Source: Lysobacteraceae bacterium
GTDB taxonomy: Bacteria; Pseudomonadota; Gammaproteobacteria; Steroidobacterales; Steroidobacteraceae
Assembly: GCA_012516015.1 (NCBI GenBank)
Contig: JAAYXG010000015.1
Coordinates: 1 to 5,277 of the forward strand
Reading direction: 5' to 3'
DNA length: 5,277 bases
Both the position numbers and the translations under genes were made by a program. Positions 1 through 5,277 of the stretch are shown here, one piece after another (position 1 is the first letter of the stretch; every line of letters begins with the position of its first letter). The notes under the pieces were generated by a model, which was not told where the DNA came from, searched no databases, and worked only from the letters and a program-made list of their open reading frames with translations.

Positions 1-9
1 AGTTAGGAG

Positions 10-276
10 ATGGCAACGGGTTGGGCTGGCGACGGCGCTGTCCAAGATCAGATCGACGCGACCGTGGAAGATGCGGTGAATCGCGCGAAAAGCCGCCTAC
101 CGAGCGGCGAGAGCCTGCGTCACTGTGCTGAATGTAGTGCGGAGATCCCGGAAGCGCGTCGGCGAGCGATCCCAGGCGTACGTCTGTGCGTAGCGTGTCA
201 GGAGGCCGAAGACCAAGAAGCCGCGCATTTCAGCGGCTACAACCGCCGGGGTAGCAAGGACAGTCAGCTACGCTAG
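10..276 (+). CDS. ybiI: YbiI-like DksA/TraR-family C4 zinc-finger protein
   Basis: This 88-residue protein is a small member of the DksA/TraR zinc-finger family and closely matches E. coli YbiI in length and plan. It has an N-terminal MATGWAxD-type start, a helical acidic/basic stretch (about residues 10-30), then a four-cysteine zinc site at C39, C42, C60 and C63 (CxxC-x17-CxxC). It ends with the family's conserved GYNRRGSKDSQLR. DksA relatives bind RNA polymerase through its secondary channel, but YbiI lacks the long coiled-coil tip and its role is not well defined, so no specific regulatory target is claimed. The start is forced: an in-frame TAG lies at 4-6 and ATG at 10 is the first start after it. 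The AGGAG at 5-9 abuts the ATG with no spacer, which is unusual for a Shine-Dalgarno sequence. The gene ends with TAG, exactly where the family ends, so TAG acts as a true stop here. The promoter lies outside the window. Confidence 0.93.
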   Translation: MATGWAGDGAVQDQIDATVEDAVNRAKSRLPSGESLRHCAECSAEIPEARRRAIPGVRLCVACQEAEDQEAAHFSGYNRRGSKDSQLR

Positions 277-509
277 GCAAGAGCATTCGGGCGGAGACTG
301 CTACGAGCAGAACCAGAGACTGCAACCTGCCCACCGAGATCGCTTTCCAGGGCACTCTATCGATCGATTCAAGCCCGATTGCGCAACGAAGCAACGCCAC
401 TCGGTTCATCGCTCCCTTCCACTAGATCCTCCGGAGAGTCATGCGCGCCGTGATGTAACCAGGTATTCCCTCACAGTTCTATTGGGTAAGATCGTCTACC
501 TTAGTCGCG
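277..509. other. Intergenic region without a recognisable gene
   Basis: No gene is supported between the ybiI-like stop and the pbpG region, which is 305 bp if pbpG starts at ATG 582. Base composition is less GC-rich than the flanking coding DNA. A short CTGC/GCAG stem around 298-310 is too weak to call a terminator. A five-codon ATG-to-TAA frame at 441-458 follows a GGAGAG, but it encodes nothing recognisable. I see no good -35/-10 pair for pbpG; a TAAGAT at 487-492 lacks a credible -35 element. Confidence 0.5.
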
Positions 510-581
510 GTGCTTCCATCAAGCTCACGCTCAGGGAAGCCGCTGGCAGCGACTCGAACAACCAATAGCAACTCGAACGGA

Positions 582-1376
582 ATGCGTACTCACGTGATTC
601 GCGTCGTCCTTGCGACGATGTGCTTGAGCTCGAATGCAGTCCACGCAGGCACTCCATTGCCTGAGGTCGATATCTCGCCCGCCCGCGCGGCGTCAATCGA
701 AACCGAGGCCGCACGTCAGTTCTGGGTGCTCGCAGGCAAGCCCGATGTGCGTTCCAGCTCGGTCGTCATCTTCGACGAGACCGACGAGGCCGTGCTGTAC
801 TCGAAAGATGCGGATCGCGCGCGCTCGATCGCTTCGATTACCAAGCTGATGACCGCCATCGTCGTTCGCGAGGCGAATCTGCCGCTCGACGAGATGATCA
901 AGATCTCGCTCGATGACCGAGACACGGAGAAGGGAACGACCTCACGACTGCTCGTCGGAACGAAACTCACTCGCGGCGATCTGCTGCACCTTGCCCTCAT
1001 GTCATCCGAGAACCGCGCTGCGCATGCCCTCGGGCGCACGTATCCTGGTGGACTGGTCGAGTTCGTGAAGGCCATGAACGCGAAAGCAAAGGCGTTGGAC
1101 ATGCAGTCCGCGCGTTTCGTGGAGCCGACCGGGCTCTCGAGCGGAAACGTTGCGAGCGCCAACGATCTCGTGAAGCTCGTGCGCGCCGCTGCCGAGGATC
1201 CCTTGATTCGAGAGTACTCGACGAGCCCGAGCCACATCGTGGCTGTCGGAAGCGAGCTGTTGGAGTTCAAGAACAGCAATTCGCTCGTGCGGAAAGACGA
1301 TTGGCATATAGCGCTACAGAAAACTGGCTATACGTCCGAAGCCGGGCGATGTCTCGTGATGACTGCCCTCGTGTAG
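582..1376 (+). CDS. pbpG: PBP7-like D-alanyl-D-alanine endopeptidase (S11 family), cut short by an in-frame amber codon
   Basis: This is a low-molecular-weight penicillin-binding protein of peptidase family S11. Such enzymes cleave D-Ala-meso-DAP cross-links in periplasmic peptidoglycan. Counting from ATG 582, residues 1-22 look like a signal peptide (MRTH, a hydrophobic core, then NAVHAG). The active-site motifs are all present: SITK at 85-88 with nucleophile S85, SEN at 142-144 and KTG at 247-249. The stretches MNAKAKAL (165-172) and RFVEPTGLS (178-186) are typical of PBP7. A GTG at 510 is also open in frame, but it would add 24 Ser/Thr-rich residues ahead of the signal peptide, so 582 is preferred despite a poor ribosome binding site. 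Translation meets TAG at codon 265, just after the conserved CLVMTALV strand. The missing part continues in the same frame to 1568 (see next entry). The 264-residue product lacks the last strand and helix of the catalytic fold and is probably inactive or unstable. The restored length would be 328 residues, close to the roughly 310 of E. coli PBP7. Confidence 0.88.
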   Translation: MRTHVIRVVLATMCLSSNAVHAGTPLPEVDISPARAASIETEAARQFWVLAGKPDVRSSSVVIFDETDEAVLYSKDADRARSIASITKLMTAIVVREANLPLDEMIKISLDDRDTEKGTTSRLLVGTKLTRGDLLHLALMSSENRAAHALGRTYPGGLVEFVKAMNAKAKALDMQSARFVEPTGLSSGNVASANDLVKLVRAAAEDPLIREYSTSPSHIVAVGSELLEFKNSNSLVRKDDWHIALQKTGYTSEAGRCLVMTALV

Positions 1377-1568
1377 AAGCGGCCCATCGTCATGATCTTG
1401 CTGAACTCGTTCGGCAAGTACACCCGGATCGCGGATGCCAGACGCGTGCGCAATTGGATGGAAGCAAGCTTGCACTCCGAGCAGCTCGCGAGCTCGCCGA
1501 CACAGGGGAACACCACACCGGCACTTTCCGTGAAGGGAGAAGGCGAGGGAAGAGCAGTTGCTCATTGA
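1377..1568 (+). pseudogene. pbpG: In-frame C-terminal remainder of pbpG beyond the amber codon
   Basis: Directly after the TAG at 1374-1376, the same reading frame stays open for 63 codons to TGA at 1566-1568. It begins KRPIVMILLNSFGKYTRIAD and continues ARRVRNWME, which is the characteristic end of the PBP7/S11 catalytic domain: a hydrophobic strand, then GKYTxxADAxRxRxWxE. A hydrophilic tail follows. In E. coli PBP7 the corresponding run continues without a break from the strand holding CLVM. No indel is needed to join the halves; changing TAG to GAG (one base) would give Val-Glu-Lys and a complete protein. The ATG at 1392 has no Shine-Dalgarno sequence and lies inside a strand, so independent translation of this piece is unlikely. 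The preserved frame and motif suggest a recent lesion, a sequencing error or readthrough. Confidence 0.85.
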
Positions 1569-1569
1569 G

Positions 1570-1612
1570 CGGCGGGCAGGTGAGCGCCGTTCGTGTTTTT
1601 GCACGCCCGCCG
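1570..1612 (+). terminator. Possible stem-loop terminator after pbpG
   Basis: An 8-bp perfect inverted repeat, CGGCGGGC at 1570-1577 and GCCCGCCG at 1605-1612, begins 1 bp after the pbpG frame's TGA. The 27-nt loop is long. A competing smaller hairpin, CGTG/CACG at 1592-1605, overlaps the right arm. Only a weak T-containing stretch (CATTTCT) follows, so an intrinsic terminator is possible but not convincing. Confidence 0.3.
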
Positions 1613-1712
1613 GCATTTCTCGATCGGGCCAAAGATTCCTCTGGCTCTTTCGTGGCCGTCGACTTCCAGCCTTCTCTCGTCAATAAACGCACATCGTCTG
1701 CGCGTTCCGGGC

Positions 1713-1741
1713 GTGAGTAGCGGCGAGCAACCCGCTACACT
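1713..1741 (+). promoter_or_regulatory. Weak candidate sigma70-type promoter for the MFS exporter
   Basis: A TACACT hexamer at 1736-1741 resembles a -10 box, with GTGAGT at 1713-1718 (3 of 6 matches to TTGACA) placed 17 bp upstream. This would give a short leader of about 20 nt before ATG 1771. The -35 element is poor and the call rests mainly on the -10 box and its position. Confidence 0.28.
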
Positions 1742-1770
1742 CTGCGCCCCCTCGACGATCCCGCCGACGC

Positions 1771-3015
1771 ATGACCGTGCAGAGTCCTTCCTCGTCCACG
1801 CCGCGCTCTTTCGCCGCGCTTCGCCAGCCAGGCTATCGAGGATTCTTTTTCAGCTCCGCCGGCGCGATGATGGCCGACAACATCGAGCACGTCATCAGCT
1901 ACTGGGTCATCTTCGAGAAGTTCGAGTCGGCGGCGCTGGCTGGTTTCGCAGTGATCGCGCACTGGCTGCCTTATCTTCTTTTCTCCATCCATGCCGGTGC
2001 GCTGACCGATCGCTTCGATGCGCGACGCGTGATTCAAGCCGGCATGCTGCTCTTCATGGCGGTGTCGCTCGCGTGGGGAATATTGTTCTACACCGATACG
2101 CTCGAGATGTGGCACGCAATGGTCTTGCTCGTGCTGCACGGTGTTGCGGGCGTGCTGTGGAGTCCGGCATCGCAGGTGCTCCTGCATCACGTCGTTCCGC
2201 TCGAGAGCTTGCCGAGCGCTGTGCGCTTGAACGCCACCGCGCGCCAGCTCGGGCTGCTTGCCGGGCCGGCAGTCGGCGGCGTCATCCTCCTTACGATGGG
2301 GCCGATCTACGGCATCTTGTTCAACGCGCTGCTTTATCTACCGACGTTTCTCTGGCTGATGAAGGCGCCCTACGATCGCGCCGCACATCCGCCGGGTCCC
2401 CGTGCGCTCGTCGGCTTTCGCGACATCGCGGACACGTTGAAGCAAGTCGCGGGGCACCGCACGCTCGCTGCGATGATTATCCTCGCGGGCGCCGCCTCGC
2501 TGTTCATCGGTAATGCCTATCAGGCACAAATGCCGGCGTTCGCGCACGATCTTGGCCAGCTGGATGCGGACTTGTACTACAGCATGTTGTTGGGCGCGGA
2601 TGCCGCGGGAGCGCTTACCGCCGGGTTGATCCTCGAAAGCCGAGGCTTACTGCCACCTCGATCGCGAACCGCTTTCGTGCTTGCCATCGTGTGGTGCTGT
2701 GCGCTGGCGGGTTTCGCGCTCTCGCCGTTCTACGTGCTCGCACTCGTGCTGCTCTTCGCTGCCGGCTTTGCCGAGCTGTCGTTCAACTCCATGGCGCAGA
2801 CGCTCGTGCAGCTCAATGCGCCATCCGATATTCGGGGTCGCGTCATCGGCGTCTTTACCATGTCCTCGCTCGGCCTGAGAACGTTCAGCGGTGTGTCGGT
2901 CGGGCTGGTCGGCAGCCTCGTCGGCATCCACGCGGCGCTTGCCGCGAGCGCGGCGACGCTCATGCTGCTGAGTCTCAGCCTACTACTGTTCGTCCCGCGC
3001 CGTACAAGCTCGTGA
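1771..3015 (+). CDS. MFS transporter of the MFS_3 / EntS-like exporter type
   Basis: This 414-residue inner-membrane protein has about 12 hydrophobic segments, roughly at residues 24-46, 54-76, 88-107, 114-136, 157-175, 177-197, 231-253, 268-290, 299-318, 320-341, 357-378 and 387-408. The MFS signature motif A lies between segments 2 and 3 as GALTDRFDARR (76-86). Two further stretches suit the MFS_3 group that includes the enterobactin exporter EntS: LNATARQLGLLAGPAVGG (153-170) and APSDIRGRVIGVF (350-362). These are proton-driven exporters of small molecules, but the substrate cannot be read from the sequence. The ATG at 1771 begins the conserved N-terminus closely (FAALRQPGYRGFF at 14-26), although no Shine-Dalgarno sequence precedes it. 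A glycosyltransferase gene follows 131 bp downstream on the same strand, making a shared role in export of a glycosylated product conceivable but unproven. The gene looks intact, with normal family length. Confidence 0.9.
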   Translation: MTVQSPSSSTPRSFAALRQPGYRGFFFSSAGAMMADNIEHVISYWVIFEKFESAALAGFAVIAHWLPYLLFSIHAGALTDRFDARRVIQAGMLLFMAVSLAWGILFYTDTLEMWHAMVLLVLHGVAGVLWSPASQVLLHHVVPLESLPSAVRLNATARQLGLLAGPAVGGVILLTMGPIYGILFNALLYLPTFLWLMKAPYDRAAHPPGPRALVGFRDIADTLKQVAGHRTLAAMIILAGAASLFIGNAYQAQMPAFAHDLGQLDADLYYSMLLGADAAGALTAGLILESRGLLPPRSRTAFVLAIVWCCALAGFALSPFYVLALVLLFAAGFAELSFNSMAQTLVQLNAPSDIRGRVIGVFTMSSLGLRTFSGVSVGLVGSLVGIHAALAASAATLMLLSLSLLLFVPRRTSS

Positions 3016-3058
3016 TTCGTGACTCGCGGATGGCAAGAAGGCGTGTCACGACGACGCT

Positions 3059-3090
3059 AGATGCGCAGCCCATGCTGGGGCGCTGCATCT
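3059..3090 (+). other. Imperfect stem-loop between the exporter and the glycosyltransferase
   Basis: AGATGC (3059-3064) pairs with GCATCT (3085-3090). After a two-base bulge, AGC (3067-3069) pairs with GCT (3082-3084) and CC (3070-3071) with GG (3079-3080), closing a seven-base loop. No T-tract follows. It could help end the exporter transcript or be incidental. Confidence 0.3.
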
Positions 3091-3122
3091 TCAAGGATGG
3101 TCTTTGCGATGATGTGGCGATG

Positions 3123-3160
3123 CGAGCGGTCATTCGCTCGGAATGAATGGAACGGCATTC
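3123..3160 (+). promoter_or_regulatory. Two small tandem hairpins around the first glycosyltransferase start codon
   Basis: The first is a perfect 6-bp stem, CGAGCG (3123-3128) with CGCTCG (3135-3140), around a six-base loop. The second pairs GAATG (3145-3149) with CATTC (3156-3160) and would place the ATG at 3147 inside a stem. If formed in mRNA, they would hinder starting at 3147 and leave ATG 3165 free. Both stems are short, so a regulatory role is speculative. Confidence 0.25.
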
Positions 3161-4505
3161 AGACATGAAGACGCGAGCAGAGAGGCCCACGATCGTTCTG
3201 GCAACATTCGGAACCGCTGGAGATGTTCACCCCTTTCTCGCGGTTGCGCTTGCGCTCAAGGCGCGAGGTTGTATGCCAATCGTCGCCGCCGCGCAGGAGT
3301 ATCGCGCCAAAGTCGAAGGTGAGGGGGTGCGCTTTCAGCGCATGCGTCCGGACATCTCGACACTCGGGTTGCGCTTGGGCATGAGCGAGCGCGAAATCGC
3401 GCGCACCGCAGCGAAACGGCCTGATTTCATCGTGAGAGAGCTTGTGCTTCCGCACTTGCGCGAGTACTACGAAGACGTCCTGACGGTCGTTCGCGATGCC
3501 GACATGACCGTCACGCACTCCATCGCGTACGGGGCGCAGCTCGCGGCGGAAAGGTGCAATGTGCCGCGGATCAGCGTGGTATTGCAGCCGATGATCTTCT
3601 TCTCGGTCTATGACCCGCCGATTATCGCAACGGTGCCGAGGTTGTCGCGCTGGATCTATGGACGTGGTCGTACGTGGACGCGCGCAGCGTTTGCGCTCAG
3701 TAAACGGCTCGCGCGTGATTGGGTGAAGCCGATCGAATTGTTTCGGCGGGAGATCGGGTTACCCGAGTCAGACAAGAATCCGCTCTTCGCAGGCCAATTC
3801 TCGCCGCTTGGTACTCTCGCGCTGTACTCGCCGTTGTTCGGCCCGCTTCAACCAGACCATCCACCGAACACGGAGATCGCGGGTTTCGCGTTCTACGACG
3901 GCGACTCCGCAATGCGTGACGAGTCGCTCCAGTGCTTTCTCGCCAACGGCGAGCCACCGATCGTGTTCACTCAGGGCACATCTGCCGTGCACGATGCAGA
4001 CGTCTTCATTCGCGAAAGCCTTGCAGCGGTCAAGTCGATCGGGTGTCGTGCGGTCTTCGTGTTGGACGATCAACGTGCTCGCGAGTGGCGTGCGTGGGCC
4101 ACGCCCTCGATCCTGATAACAGGATATGCCGCGTACTCCGATCTCTTTCCACAGGCCAGAATCATCGTGCATCACGGCGGGATGGGCACGACGGCTCAAG
4201 CGCTGAGAGCCGGGCGCCCGCAGTTGATCGTTCCTTATCTGGTCGACCAACCCGACAACGCCGCGCGCGTAGAGCGTCTCGGCTGCGGCCGCGCGGTCGA
4301 GCAGGCAAGATACGAGCGCACACGCGTCGCGAAGGAGATCCGAACGCTGATCGAAGACGCCAATTACGCGAGAAAGGCACGCGAAGTGGCTGCGGTTATC
4401 TCTATGGAGCGGGGTGCGGATAGGGCGGCGGATTTTATCGTTGAGCGCTTGGCCAAAGCGCACGACGCGAAAGAGCCCGGGCAGGTGAATGAGGCGGAAC
4501 GTTAG
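3147..4505 (+). CDS. GT1-family glycosyltransferase (UGT/RhlB-like)
   Basis: This 452-residue protein has the GT-B fold layout of family 1 glycosyltransferases, which move a sugar from a nucleotide-sugar onto a lipid or other small acceptor. The N-terminal domain opens with the glycine loop ATFGTAGDVHPFLAVALALK (19-38), as in RhlB-type rhamnosyltransferases and sterol glucosyltransferases. The C-terminal donor-binding domain starts near PIVFTQGTS (271-279). It carries a PSPG-like motif: HHGGMGTT (342-349), ALRAGRPQL (352-360), then VDQPDNAARVERLG (366-379), where the His, the GTT and the DQ pair are expected to hold the nucleotide-sugar. There is no signal peptide or membrane span, so it probably acts in the cytoplasm or on the inner membrane face. 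Two in-frame starts exist: ATG 3147, with a nearby GGA, and ATG 3165 (residue 7), just ahead of the conserved strand. The choice is unresolved. Donor and acceptor cannot be assigned. It shares a strand with the upstream exporter and is convergent with the next gene. Confidence 0.9.
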   Translation: MERHSDMKTRAERPTIVLATFGTAGDVHPFLAVALALKARGCMPIVAAAQEYRAKVEGEGVRFQRMRPDISTLGLRLGMSEREIARTAAKRPDFIVRELVLPHLREYYEDVLTVVRDADMTVTHSIAYGAQLAAERCNVPRISVVLQPMIFFSVYDPPIIATVPRLSRWIYGRGRTWTRAAFALSKRLARDWVKPIELFRREIGLPESDKNPLFAGQFSPLGTLALYSPLFGPLQPDHPPNTEIAGFAFYDGDSAMRDESLQCFLANGEPPIVFTQGTSAVHDADVFIRESLAAVKSIGCRAVFVLDDQRAREWRAWATPSILITGYAAYSDLFPQARIIVHHGGMGTTAQALRAGRPQLIVPYLVDQPDNAARVERLGCGRAVEQARYERTRVAKEIRTLIEDANYARKAREVAAVISMERGADRAADFIVERLAKAHDAKEPGQVNEAER

Positions 4506-4605
4506 GGCGATTTGGAGCGCGTACGTTTGCCGCGGCACGCGATCGCGGAGCTTGACCGCTTCACGCACTTGCGCGGTCTGGCACCTGTACGGTGAGTCCG
4601 GCCAA

Positions 4606-4635
4606 CGTGCGCGGCAGCTGGCGCTGCCGCGCACG
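4606..4635. terminator. Perfect 13-bp hairpin between convergent genes, probable bidirectional terminator
   Basis: CGTGCGCGGCAGC (4606-4618) is exactly complementary to GCTGCCGCGCACG (4623-4635), leaving a four-base TGGC loop. It lies 9 bp after the stop of the minus-strand transporter and 100 bp after the glycosyltransferase stop, where a terminator serving both genes is expected. Neither side has a proper T-tract: the minus strand continues TTGGCC and the plus strand AGCAG. It would therefore be a U-tract-less or factor-assisted terminator. The hairpin itself is plain in the sequence; its function is inferred. Confidence 0.6.
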
Positions 4636-4644
4636 AGCAGTGGA

Positions 4645-5277
4645 TCAATGGCCGCTTGCAGCCGCGCCCTCCGCTAGCGCCACCGGCCGATATCCACCTC
4701 GCGTCTTGAAGTAGAAGAGCAACGCGAGAAAGCCGAACAGCATGATCGCCGGGAAGATCGTGATCTTCGCGAGCGCGCCTTGTTTCGCCGCGCGCTCTAC
4801 CGCGCGGACCTCGGCTTGTTGTTCCGACGGCAATAGCGCGACCTTGTCAGCATCGACCGCCGCATAGCTGCCCAAGAAATAGCTGTCTTCGCGAGCGATC
4901 TCACTGTACACACCGGGCACCTTCGCTTCGATTGCAGTCTGCGCCGAGCGCTCCTGCATGTAGCCGATCAAGGGGCCTCCGATGACGCCGGCGGTCAACA
5001 TGCCGATACCCGCGATCGCGTTGATCGTCAGCGCGCCGCCGCGCGGAGACTGCTCCGAGGCGAGCCCGATCATCGTCGGCCAGAAGTATGTCTTCGCAAC
5101 GCCGTAGACCGTGGCCGCCGCAAAGACGAAGAACAAGCCCGAGGCGAACGACAGCAGGTATAGGCCGACGATCGCGAGGCTCGCGCAGATCGCGAGCAAC
5201 CCGAGCGGCGTGAATGCCCGTACGAGCGGTCCTGCAAAGAATCGAAGGACCATCATGAGCGCGGAGGTGTACACCAA
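4645..5277 (-). CDS. MFS transporter, C-terminal half (5' end outside the window)
   Basis: This gene runs off the right edge, so the visible 210 residues are the C-terminal half of a membrane transporter; the TTG at the window edge is not a supported start. Hydrophobic segments lie at about visible residues 2-19, 24-43, 46-66, 83-107 and 172-191, which fit segments 8-12 of a 12-segment MFS protein. Positive residues fit a cytoplasmic position at R20, R79 and the KTRGGYRP after the last segment. The stretch VYGVAKTYFWPTMIGLASEQ (57-76) followed by PRGGALTINAI (78-88) resembles a group of MFS carriers often annotated only as MFS or sugar-type transporters, so the substrate is unknown. A hydrophilic stretch of about 62 residues (110-171), predicted periplasmic, separates the last two segments. 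It is not closely related to the exporter at 1771-3015. It converges with the glycosyltransferase, sharing the hairpin at 4606-4635. Confidence 0.85.
   Translation of the reverse strand: MVYTSALMMVLRFFAGPLVRAFTPLGLLAICASLAIVGLYLLSFASGLFFVFAAATVYGVAKTYFWPTMIGLASEQSPRGGALTINAIAGIGMLTAGVIGGPLIGYMQERSAQTAIEAKVPGVYSEIAREDSYFLGSYAAVDADKVALLPSEQQAEVRAVERAAKQGALAKITIFPAIMLFGFLALLFYFKTRGGYRPVALAEGAAASGH

Noticed and set aside
441..458. Five-codon open frame after a GGAGAG, possible leader peptide
   Set aside because: It is too short to judge, has no run of regulatory codons and no attenuator structure, and the downstream gene is not one known for attenuation.
716..1279. Minus-strand open frame of 187 codons opposite pbpG
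   Set aside because: It mirrors the codons of a real plus-strand peptidase. It is Ser-rich, has no domain and no promoter or ribosome binding site worth noting.
1301..1720. Plus-strand open frame of 139 codons running across the pbpG amber codon
   Set aside because: I considered it as a frameshifted continuation of pbpG, but the conserved C-terminus is in the original frame. This frame has no PBP7 similarity.
1593..2513. Plus-strand open frame of 306 codons overlapping the start of the MFS exporter
   Set aside because: The product is Arg/Ala/Ser-rich and low in complexity. It overlaps the real exporter in another frame and shows no domain.
4554..4578. GACCGC/GCGGTC inverted repeat downstream of the glycosyltransferase
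   Set aside because: A 6-bp stem with a 13-base loop in GC-rich DNA is close to chance level, and the 13-bp hairpin nearby is a far better terminator candidate.
3768..4634. Long minus-strand open frame (288 codons) opposite the glycosyltransferase
   Set aside because: It lies almost entirely antisense to a gene with clear family motifs. Its product is Arg/Cys-rich with no recognisable domain, as expected of a GC-rich shadow frame.
1..5277. Possible undescribed defence, mobile or CRISPR-like system
   Set aside because: All clear genes belong to known families (DksA/TraR zinc finger, PBP7, two MFS transporters, GT1). I saw no repeats, integrase, transposase, nuclease, reverse transcriptase or toxin-antitoxin features.

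Overview
The window is GC-rich (about 60% by eye). It encodes Gram-negative housekeeping-type proteins: a YbiI-like DksA/TraR zinc-finger protein almost identical in plan to the 88-residue E. coli protein, and a PBP7/PbpG-type periplasmic peptidase. Together these suggest a gammaproteobacterium. A Nevskiales/Steroidobacter- or Xanthomonas-like lineage would fit the composition, but this is inference and no rRNA or marker gene is present to settle it. The layout looks chromosomal. I see no insertion sequence, integrase, tRNA, CRISPR array, phage gene or long repeat.

Left to right: a complete ybiI-like gene (10-276, +); 305 bp with no convincing gene (277-581); a pbpG-like gene (from 582, +) stopped by an in-frame TAG at 1374-1376, after which the family's conserved C-terminus continues in the same frame to 1568; about 200 bp with a weak stem-loop and a possible promoter; an MFS_3/EntS-type exporter (1771-3015, +); 131 bp with small stem-loops; a GT1-family glycosyltransferase with a UGT/RhlB-like nucleotide-sugar motif (3147 or 3165 to 4505, +); a 139-bp convergent intergenic gap with a perfect 13-bp-stem hairpin; and the C-terminal half of a second, unrelated MFS transporter on the minus strand (4645 to beyond the right edge).

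The genes do not form one obvious pathway. The EntS-like exporter and the glycosyltransferase share a strand and are 131-149 bp apart, so they could act together in making and exporting a glycosylated small molecule or lipid, but adjacency is the only evidence. The last gene converges on them and is a separate unit. I found no support for a new multi-gene system. The observation most worth a second look is the single amber codon inside an otherwise intact pbpG. It could be a recent pseudogenisation, a sequencing error or suppressed readthrough.
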